A stretch of DNA of 36,119 nucleotides from a candidate division TA06 bacterium ADurb.Bin131 (GTDB lineage: Bacteria; Ratteibacteria; UBA8468; B48-G9; DTJG01), in NCBI GenBank assembly GCA_002070645.1, contig MWDQ01000152.1, positions 1-36,119 of the forward strand, written 5' to 3'. Below the pieces are notes generated by a model, which worked only from the letters and a program-made list of their open reading frames with translations, did no database searches and had not been told where the DNA came from. This document shows positions 8,760 to 15,059 of the stretch, in pieces (position 1 is the stretch's first letter; each line of letters opens with the position of its first letter). A program made the translations under genes and the position numbers.

Positions 8760-9869
8760 CTATGTTCTATAATTAGTAATTAATTCATTCCTGTTTGTGT
8801 AACCGAGACAAAGATTTTTTACGGGACACTGAAAACATCTTGGTTCATCGTGATTGAAACAATAATTTGTTCCTATGTACATTAGACCATCATCTAAGTC
8901 ACCAATTCCATAATTTGTGTTGAGTAATAGTATATTTGGGATTTGTTGAATCTCGACTTTTGATGGTCTTCGTTTCTTTACCTTTAAATATTCAACACAA
9001 ATCAGTTCGTAAGAATCAATAAAATCTTTTAAGTCCGAAAACCTGTCAGATTTTCGGCCTCTTATGTTTGTTACCCGAATATAATGCTTTCCGCTCTTTC
9101 CCTTACCTTCCTGAATAACATCCCAATTTTTATAGTCGGATAAATCAGCCCAATTAAGTAAAAATCCTGTTCTGAACAGAACACGTCCTGCATTGCTATC
9201 AAATGGTAATTCATAAGAAAGAGGTCCGAATGAACTATCATTCTTTTTTACCAGTTCAAAGGTGTGTATATACCATTTAGCAAAAAGATGTCCTGCTTTA
9301 TCTCCAATGGCCTTACCTAGACCATACCTTTTATTATCCTTTATCTGTTGACTCATAATCTCTGCTGAATCCCAATCTTCAATATAGGCAACAAGAGGTT
9401 CAGATGATTCTCTTCCATTTTTTTGTAGATCCTTTTCCAATAAAAAAGGAACACACAGGACAACTCCCCAACGATAAATAGCATAACCTAACACCTGGTT
9501 GGTTCTATCAGTGAATAGATTATATTTGCCTGGGTTTGATTTGTTTTCTCTTGCCCAGGTATCTGCCCTAATTTTCTTCACACCATCATGTTTCTCTAAA
9601 ATTTCATCAATAGATATACCTAATTCCTTAAAAAAATCTAATGGTTTATGAAATATTCGAATTTCTTTGCTGTATAAAGCGTTTATAACATCTTTAAAAA
9701 GTAATCTAACCCCCTCAAGATCTGGACCCTGGTCAAGCACTGCACTAACGAGTAAATAACGAGTAATTATTTCCCTTCTTGTCCATAAACCATCATTGTT
9801 ATCAAGTTCATTTCTCTTAATCTCTCCTTTGTTATCAAAATAATGTTCAAATGGAAATAAATCTTGCAA
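8760..9869 (-). CDS. HhH-GPD-like protein with C-terminal Fe-S cysteine loop
   Basis: At least 369 aa. Visible: an N-terminal helical segment (LLVSAVLDQGPDLEGVR, ~39-55) like the start of the endonuclease III fold; a helix-hairpin-helix-like LGKAIGDKAGHLF (~184-196); LPFDSNAGRVLFRTG (~221-235), where Asp224 sits like the catalytic Asp of HhH-GPD glycosylases; and C337-x7-C345-x2-C348-x5-C354, very near the C-x6-C-x2-C-x5-C cluster of endonuclease III. It may excise, recognise or modify a DNA base; no activity is proven. It follows the methyltransferase gene and probably shares its transcript. The first standard start is the TTG at 9869, but the frame stays open and protein-like upstream (see the site at 9954-9968), so the true protein may be ~29 residues longer. 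Confidence 0.7.
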   Translation of the reverse strand: MQDLFPFEHYFDNKGEIKRNELDNNDGLWTRREIITRYLLVSAVLDQGPDLEGVRLLFKDVINALYSKEIRIFHKPLDFFKELGISIDEILEKHDGVKKIRADTWARENKSNPGKYNLFTDRTNQVLGYAIYRWGVVLCVPFLLEKDLQKNGRESSEPLVAYIEDWDSAEIMSQQIKDNKRYGLGKAIGDKAGHLFAKWYIHTFELVKKNDSSFGPLSYELPFDSNAGRVLFRTGFLLNWADLSDYKNWDVIQEGKGKSGKHYIRVTNIRGRKSDRFSDLKDFIDSYELICVEYLKVKKRRPSKVEIQQIPNILLLNTNYGIGDLDDGLMYIGTNYCFNHDEPRCFQCPVKNLCLGYTNRNELITNYRT

Positions 9870-9934
9870 CGGAGGTAGAGAAGTATTTTTTCTCCCTATT
9901 TTTGAGATCTCAAGTAATAAGTCTTTGTTTCTTT

Positions 9935-10783
9935 TTATATTTTCTTCTGTGTTCGTTTTGTTTCCTCCGTATCGAATAGCGTCAATAATGTTTGGTTTTT
10001 AGAGTATTCGTTTATCTCTTTAATTCTATATATATTTTCATCTAACCTTTTTTGGGCAAATTCATAATATTCTTTTACAATTTCAAACCCAATATACTGC
10101 CTTTTCGTCATTTTACTAACAATTGCCACTTGTCCTGAACCCAAGAACGGGTCTAAAACAATATCTCCTTCTTCACTCGAATACATCAGTATCTTTTTAA
10201 TCAATTCTGCTGGTAATTTTGTAGGAGTTTTTTGGTCACCTGTCCAATATTCTCTTTTTATTATCCAGACATCCTCTTTATCTTTATAATGTAAACTGCC
10301 ACCATCTTTATCATCTTCTTCTTTCCCATATCTTGAATAAGGAAAAAATTTCCTCTTTTCATCATTTTTACAGATATAAAGGCAATGGTAGTGTGATGTG
10401 ACAAATTTCCTTTTTGTTACTACTCCAAATTGATACTTCCAAATAATATGATTTACTGTGGTAAAACCTAATTCATCAATTGCTATTAAAATATCTTTTA
10501 GATTATTCCAGCCAGAAAAAACATACATACTTCCAGAATCTTTGAGAACCCTATGTACCTCTTTCATCCATTTGAGTGTAAAATTATAATATTCCTCTTG
10601 GGGAATTTCATTATACCCTTCTATAACCCTTGACGCCGTCCTATGATAATTATTTCTTTTTGCCTTAAAATCTATAGCGAAGGGTGGGTCTGTAATAACG
10701 AGGTCTATTGTATTATGTGGGATATACTTCATTCCCTCGATACAATCTATATTATATATTTTATTGAATTCTATATTCTCCAT
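9935..10783 (-). CDS. DNA methyltransferase, beta class (N6-adenine or N4-cytosine)
   Basis: A 282-aa enzyme that would transfer a methyl group from SAM to an exocyclic amino group in DNA. The catalytic motif DPPF is at 32-35 and the SAM-binding motif DPFLGSG is at 211-217. This order, with the target-recognition region between them, defines the beta class. TPTKLPAELIKKIL before the SAM motif is also typical. No restriction endonuclease gene of a known type is adjacent; the partner is the HhH/Fe-S protein, whose frame overlaps its end. The start ATG has a GGAAGTG ribosome-binding site upstream. Base specificity (A or C) and target sequence cannot be read from the sequence. Confidence 0.9.
   Translation of the reverse strand: MENIEFNKIYNIDCIEGMKYIPHNTIDLVITDPPFAIDFKAKRNNYHRTASRVIEGYNEIPQEEYYNFTLKWMKEVHRVLKDSGSMYVFSGWNNLKDILIAIDELGFTTVNHIIWKYQFGVVTKRKFVTSHYHCLYICKNDEKRKFFPYSRYGKEEDDKDGGSLHYKDKEDVWIIKREYWTGDQKTPTKLPAELIKKILMYSSEEGDIVLDPFLGSGQVAIVSKMTKRQYIGFEIVKEYYEFAQKRLDENIYRIKEINEYSKNQTLLTLFDTEETKRTQKKI
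9954..9968 (-). promoter_or_regulatory. ribosome-binding site with possible non-standard ACG start
   Basis: On the minus strand GGAGG (9968-9964) is followed after seven bases by ACG (9956-9954), in frame with the HhH/Fe-S gene and inside the end of the methyltransferase gene. From here the frame reads TNTEENIKRNKDLLLEIS and onward with no ATG, GTG or TTG until 9869, where no ribosome-binding site is seen. Either ACG is a rare start, or an original ATG has mutated. Confidence 0.4.
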
Positions 10784-10804
10784 TTTTTCACTTCCGTATC
10801 ATAA

Positions 10805-10905
10805 GCGATGGCGTATAACGTTCTCGGTGTATGCGAAGTCCCGAACGAAGTGAGGGATTTGGGTGAGGGCTTTAGCCCGAACCGCGTACACCGTGTTATG
10901 CGATG
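10805..10905. repeat. GC-rich imperfect palindrome, integron attC-like
   Basis: The arms GCGTATAACG...CGGTGTATGCG (10811-10835) and CGCGTACACCGTGTTATGCG (10883-10902) pair over most of their length. AAC and GTT lie at the outer ends, as in the core sites of attC. Between them are two small hairpins: TCCC/GGGA (10839-10857) and GGGC-TTTA-GCCC (10867-10878). GCGATG occurs at both edges (10805-10810 and 10900-10905), each followed by a GCGTA-like word, so the element also looks flanked by an 11-of-12 direct repeat. It is far richer in GC than its surroundings and separates two gene pairs. An attC site, a mobile palindromic repeat or a terminator-like structure are all possible; no integron integrase is present. 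Confidence 0.55.
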
Positions 10906-10913
10906 TGCGTAGG

Positions 10914-11366
10914 TCATAGCGGGACTCCTCTTTTAATTGAATCATTAAGTTTACCCATCATGTATCCTATTCCTTTGCAATCACTTAATGGGCTAAGAAT
11001 TTCCTTTGATGAAAAAACTTCATTTGCCATTTCTACATAGTTTTTCCCACCTAAAATAACGATTCGGTCATAGTTGTCTAATCCCTTTTCCTTCACTTGG
11101 GCAAAAAGTTCCTTTGTAGTTATTGGGTTTGTCTTTGGGTCATTAAAACTTACATTGTAAGGGCCAGTAACTAACTCATCTGGGAATAGAAATCCATATT
11201 TTGCAGACAGGATACACCACGAGGATGGATAAAACCTCATGGCATATTCTCTACACTTTTTAGCAAATGGCCCAATATACACATATTCTGCTTTAGTGGA
11301 ACCAGCTTTCGGATTCTTATCCCATATCTTCCTATTGCCGCATGGAACCATACAAAGTGTTTTCAT
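10914..11366 (-). CDS. DUF6884-like protein
   Basis: A 150-aa cytoplasmic protein with the pattern remembered for DUF6884: an N-terminal beta strand ending MVPCGNRK, then YIGPFAKKCREYA, the motif ILSAKYGFLFPDE, a GPYNVSFND segment, ILGGKNYVEMA, and a C-terminal PLSDCKGIGYMMGKLN. Its biochemical role is not established to my knowledge; the CG-K and LSAKYG motifs resemble domains seen in nucleobase-related enzymes, which is a weak analogy. The ATG overlaps the stop of the upstream HhH-like gene (ATGA), so the two are translationally coupled. The attC-like palindrome lies directly downstream. Confidence 0.65.
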   Translation of the reverse strand: MKTLCMVPCGNRKIWDKNPKAGSTKAEYVYIGPFAKKCREYAMRFYPSSWCILSAKYGFLFPDELVTGPYNVSFNDPKTNPITTKELFAQVKEKGLDNYDRIVILGGKNYVEMANEVFSSKEILSPLSDCKGIGYMMGKLNDSIKRGVPL

Positions 11367-12271
11367 GTTTCCAACTCCACAACACTATTCTCTATTTTAA
11401 CCTTCCCTTTAGTACAAAATTCCCTCGCTTCACATCTATTAAAGAGTGAACAATATCCTGTTGTCTTATCTCGGTTTGTACAACCATACTTAGATAGGTG
11501 CCAAAGAGGCTCGTCCACGTCTAACGCCATCATTTCTCTATTCTTAATGCTAAGTCCTTTTACACTTTCAAACCAAGCTTCTCGTATATATTCAAACACT
11601 TTATCTAATCTACCTCTGAACTGCCCCCTAACAATTCCAGTAGCTAATGTAGCCCTTGCTATATGTATATCTACGGGAATAGGCACATTCTCTAAATTTT
11701 CTAATTGAGTGATACCTACGTTGTCTCGAAGCATTCTCAACCACAATGGACCTATTTTGGAACCACGAAGATATGGATAATCAGATACCTGTTTTCCACT
11801 ATAAATGTGCTTGTCCTCCCTTAGGCGGCTCAAAATGCTGGGTGAATTCCAATTGCAATCTTGAAGGAAGTTGCGTGGATCGCCTCCCCATTTTTTATAA
11901 AAAGTAACGCCAACCGTTCGCCAAATATTAGCATCTTTTTGAGGTTTCTTTGATAATTTATATTTTTGCATATCCTCACCAATTTTTGTGAAAGGAGTTT
12001 CATGTAATAATTTTGGGTCGAATAAATATCTCGTTTCTAGATCATCAAAAGTTTTTCTCGAGCTCTCCCATAATGATGGAGCATCCCTTTGATAATCAAT
12101 GGAAACCGTGAGTGTTATAAAGAATATATGCTCGAGAGAGCCTCTTATTACGCTATGGGGCGTTATGTCCTCTGGCATATCAGTTCTTCCGTGAATACCA
12201 TTAGTGGTGAAAGAATTATAGAGGAGTTCCGCAAGCTTCTTTCCTCTTTCATTGTCTATTACAATTGACAT
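11363..12271 (-). CDS. HhH/Fe-S glycosylase-like protein (second, distinct)
   Basis: A 302-aa protein not closely similar to the one at 8760. Visible: PYLRGSKIGPLWLRML (~166-181), a helix-hairpin-helix-like stretch with a lysine where bifunctional glycosylases have one; IPVDIHIARATLATG (~198-212), where Asp201 matches the VD-x-H catalytic motif of HhH-GPD enzymes; and C264-x9-C274-x5-C280-x5-C286, a probable 4Fe-4S loop with the last spacing as in endonuclease III. The N-terminal ~110 residues have no recognised motif. It heads the accessory operon and overlaps the DUF6884-like gene. A DNA base-recognising or -removing role is inferred from fold-level motifs only. Confidence 0.65.
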   Translation of the reverse strand: MSIVIDNERGKKLAELLYNSFTTNGIHGRTDMPEDITPHSVIRGSLEHIFFITLTVSIDYQRDAPSLWESSRKTFDDLETRYLFDPKLLHETPFTKIGEDMQKYKLSKKPQKDANIWRTVGVTFYKKWGGDPRNFLQDCNWNSPSILSRLREDKHIYSGKQVSDYPYLRGSKIGPLWLRMLRDNVGITQLENLENVPIPVDIHIARATLATGIVRGQFRGRLDKVFEYIREAWFESVKGLSIKNREMMALDVDEPLWHLSKYGCTNRDKTTGYCSLFNRCEAREFCTKGKVKIENSVVELET

Positions 12272-12328
12272 ATTTCACACACTCCTACGCATGTTACCTA
12301 ACAAGTTTTAACCGCACCCATTTTAAAC

Positions 12329-12357
12329 TTGCTTAAAAATCGACCTTTTTGTATAAT
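12329..12357 (+). promoter_or_regulatory. putative promoter of the broken recombinase
   Basis: TTGCTT (12329-12334), 17 bases, then TATAAT (12352-12357), 23 bases before the ATG at 12381. The -35 half is weak, the -10 is perfect. A stem CAAGTTT/AAACTTG (12302-12331) overlaps its upstream edge. Confidence 0.5.
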
Positions 12358-12380
12358 AATTGTGTAATCATAAATACACT

Positions 12381-13237
12381 ATGAACACACAATTTCGAAC
12401 AACCAGAATTGAGCGCGACCCAATGTATAACCTTGAACGCGAACTTAAGATTCGCGGTTTTTGCCGCAAAACAATCAAAGCCTATGTGTATTATAACATA
12501 AAATTCTTAAATTTTGCGAGAAAAAGTCCAAAAGAAATTGCCAATGAAGAAGTTAAAAGATATTTAGAGTATTTGGCTAACAAACAAGTTTCTAACGCTA
12601 CTTTGAATTTGGCCATCAATGCTTTGAAATTTTACTATACTTAAGTTCTTAAAAGAAAATTCTTTTTTGACATTAAACATCCCAAGAAAGAAAAACGCCT
12701 ACCGGTTGTTTTAACCAAAGATGAAATTAGGAGAATGCTTGAAGCGACAGCAAATCTAAAGCATAAATTACTAATGGAAATTATGTATGGTTCGGGATTA
12801 AGAGTTTCAGAAGTTATTAAATTAAAAATAAAGGATATTGATTTAGCAGAAGGAATTATCAGGGTCAATTTAGGCAAGGGTAAAAAGGATCGCCAAACTA
12901 TTCTTTCAAAAAGAGCCATTGAAGATTTGAAAACTTTTTTAGAAACAAGAGAAGATGACATCAACATTTATTTACCGGAGCTCAAAACAAAGGTCATTTA
13001 TCTACAAGATCAGCCCAGAAAATTGTTTTGCAAGCGGCAAAATTGGTTGGCATTAAAAAAGATATTTCTTGCCATAGATTAAGGCATAGTTTTGCCATCC
13101 ATTTGTTAGAGAAAAGAGTTGATATTAGATACCTTCAAAAATTATTAAGCCACAAAAGATTAGAAACAACCCAAATTTACACCCAAGTTTCCACTCAAAA
13201 ATTAAAGGAAATCGGTAGCCCTTTAGATGATTTATAA
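12381..13237 (+). pseudogene. Xer-like tyrosine recombinase, inactivated
   Basis: Three consecutive pieces in different frames make one ~285-aa tyrosine recombinase. Piece 1 (12381-12644) is the SAM-like N-terminal core-binding domain and ends at a TAA (12642-12644), where the frame continues with VLKRKFFFDIKHPKKEKRLP; CAA to TAA is the likely change. Piece 2 (to about 12980) carries the first catalytic block, MYGSGLRVSEVIKL with the catalytic Arg. A one-base loss near 12975-12985 moves the rest to another frame, which reads QNKGHLSTRSAQKIV and then CHRLRHSFAIHLL, LLSHKRLETTQIYTQVS (His, Arg, His and the Tyr nucleophile). The protein is like short Xer-type recombinases common in candidate-phyla genomes. 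Function is lost unless both lesions are bypassed. It is convergent with the restriction operon. Confidence 0.88.
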
Positions 13238-13302
13238 GAAAACGACTAAAAGATTTTTGAAAAAATTTGTTGGCGGGCGAGCCGATGATTTTTACTATAA
13301 TA

Positions 13303-13593
13303 TCAAATCAGCCCAATTTTCAAAAGAGTTTTCCTTGAAATCCTTGCTTGCTTTGGCAAAATAAATATCGGGCCGTGATAAGTTTTCCAACCGGAATTGT
13401 CATTTGGGTATGCCGCCATAAAATCAAAAGCCATTTGCTCGGCAATATCCTCAATGGTCGGTTTATAATTTGTGTCTTTCGCTAAAATGTTTTTTATTTC
13501 TTTGGCAATATCATGCTCGCCATTATAAGACGCGAGAGCTTTTTGCTCCTCGTCTAACTTTTTAAGATAATTTTTAACTTCGCTGTGTATCAT
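13303..13593 (-). CDS. unknown 96-aa protein at the end of the restriction operon, possibly truncated
   Basis: Starts 8 bases after hsdS. Residues ~1-80 look like real protein (helical, charged, with MAFDFMAAYPNDNSGWKTYHGP). The last ~17 residues, KQARISRKTLLKIGLI, look less natural. Around 13355-13365 another frame continues with FAKASKDFKENSFENWADL and stops at 13295. So the gene may carry a frameshift, or it may be the N-terminal stump of a longer protein; the SGW-x-TY-x-GP motif reminds me of the start of DUF7380/DUF4209-type proteins, a weak match. No function is assigned. Confidence 0.5.
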   Translation of the reverse strand: MIHSEVKNYLKKLDEEQKALASYNGEHDIAKEIKNILAKDTNYKPTIEDIAEQMAFDFMAAYPNDNSGWKTYHGPIFILPKQARISRKTLLKIGLI

Positions 13594-13601
13594 ATTATTT
13601 T

Positions 13602-15059
13602 TTACGCTAAAATCATTTGTTCTACTTCTTTTTGCGCCGAAATAACTATGCTTTCCGCCTCTTGTCGCAAGCGTTTCGCTTTTTCATAAATTGTTTTTAC
13701 GCCAGCAATAATTTTTTCCTGTTTGGCAACGCTCGGCAAAGGCACAATCAATTTTTTAACAATATCAGCATTTAATGCGGGTTGCGCTCCGCCCGCTGTC
13801 CATCGTAAAGATAAATCTTTTCCGATTTTTGTATTTAGAAAAACAGCGACATAATCAGGTATAATTTTTGTTTTATTAATTTCATTCTGTAAATGAAATC
13901 TAACAGAATTTTGACTTATATTTCCTTCAAAATTTTCGGGAACTACAGAAACCGTTCCGGGTCGCCCGATAATCGTAAAAACTAAATCGTCTTTTTTCAA
14001 CTGCGAACGCTTGAGCATTTTTTCGTGGACTTCTGGCTTGATAAATTTAACATCGTCAAGATTGATTCCCATTTCCGTAATATTCTGTACTCGCAAAAAT
14101 GGCACGCCGCCCTCTTCTAAATAATAATCGCCCGTAACTTTTGGCGTTGCTCCGCCAGACATCTCCGTTATCGCTTCGCCAAGCGTAAAATGCTTTTGTT
14201 TTTTGATCTGTTCCAATAAACTGCGTAGGAATGGTTTGTAAAATAAAGCGTCAATACGACCCTCAATTTCATCACTCCAGACCTGAAATACCCGCTCTGC
14301 CTTCCCCCGCGGCATATCTATACCAAGCTCGCCCAAAACAAAATCGTCAATGGACGACAAAATTTTCATGGCCTTCTCTTCCATTTTTTTTGCATTTTTT
14401 CTTGCGTCAAAAGCAAATTTCGCGATTTTTTTTTGTTCATTTTTCGGTAATTCTACAATCTTGATTTTGAAAAAGTCATCAAGGCGTAAATTTTTTATGC
14501 CTGTCGTTTGGTTTTGTAAAAATTCAGTATAACCAAGATGATAAATCGTTTGTAAAAAGGTAAAAACATATTCCGGAAAAAATGAATCACCCGCAATTCT
14601 TATTTTCTGTAAAAAGTTGCTAAATATGACGGGTTTATTAAACGGCAAGTCATCAACAAATGCAACTCGCCCGACAGGTTGTATAGGACTGCCACCTGAT
14701 TTTTCAATCAAAATATCACCTTTTTGCAAAGCAAGTTTTTCAATTTTGCTATTTTTAACATATCTTTGGGCAACATCGTCAAAATTAAGATTGTATTTAT
14801 TATCAAAGTTTGTATTTCTCAAAACATAACAAAGTTGATAATCGGGACTTGGTTCAAAAGTGTCAGGGTCTTCGCCCCAATCTCCGGCAAAAGAAAACTG
14901 CACAATATCGCTCAATAAATGCGCTTTTCGTTTTGTGCCATTAACAACAGCAACAAGTTTTTTGAAAATAGGGCGATAAAAAAACGGGTCAAGACGAGAT
15001 TCTATCTCATTGCTCCAGATAGTAAATATTTCTGCTGATTGTTGTGGATTTTTGCTCAT
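13602..15059 (-). CDS. hsdS: type I-like restriction specificity subunit
   Basis: A 485-aa protein with two target-recognition domains. Each half begins with a related block: FTIWSNEIESRLDPFFYRP (~12-30) and FQVWSDEIEGRIDALFYKP (~258-276). Each TRD ends in a long helix (~205-240 and ~455-485) of the kind that sets the spacing between the two half-sites. The second TRD includes EMSGGATPKV and LPLPSVAKQEKI, classic methylase_S signatures. It would guide the partner methyltransferase to a split DNA target. The ATG overlaps the stop of the upstream gene (ATGA), so synthesis is coupled. Confidence 0.92.
   Translation of the reverse strand: MSKNPQQSAEIFTIWSNEIESRLDPFFYRPIFKKLVAVVNGTKRKAHLLSDIVQFSFAGDWGEDPDTFEPSPDYQLCYVLRNTNFDNKYNLNFDDVAQRYVKNSKIEKLALQKGDILIEKSGGSPIQPVGRVAFVDDLPFNKPVIFSNFLQKIRIAGDSFFPEYVFTFLQTIYHLGYTEFLQNQTTGIKNLRLDDFFKIKIVELPKNEQKKIAKFAFDARKNAKKMEEKAMKILSSIDDFVLGELGIDMPRGKAERVFQVWSDEIEGRIDALFYKPFLRSLLEQIKKQKHFTLGEAITEMSGGATPKVTGDYYLEEGGVPFLRVQNITEMGINLDDVKFIKPEVHEKMLKRSQLKKDDLVFTIIGRPGTVSVVPENFEGNISQNSVRFHLQNEINKTKIIPDYVAVFLNTKIGKDLSLRWTAGGAQPALNADIVKKLIVPLPSVAKQEKIIAGVKTIYEKAKRLRQEAESIVISAQKEVEQMILA

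Noticed and set aside
8667-8760. Protein-like stretch MSIVEEIQNRLGK continuing after a frame change
   Set aside because: Needs a frameshift within a few codons and is too short to be tied to any family.
8580-12300. Duplicate of the tRNA-Ala 3' end as an island attachment site
   Set aside because: No stretch matching the T-arm/acceptor end was found by eye at the likely left boundaries.
12272-12340. Second attC-like site around ACCTAAC (12296-12302)
   Set aside because: There is a matching RYYYAAC word and a short stem, but no facing GTT core site, so it is not supported.
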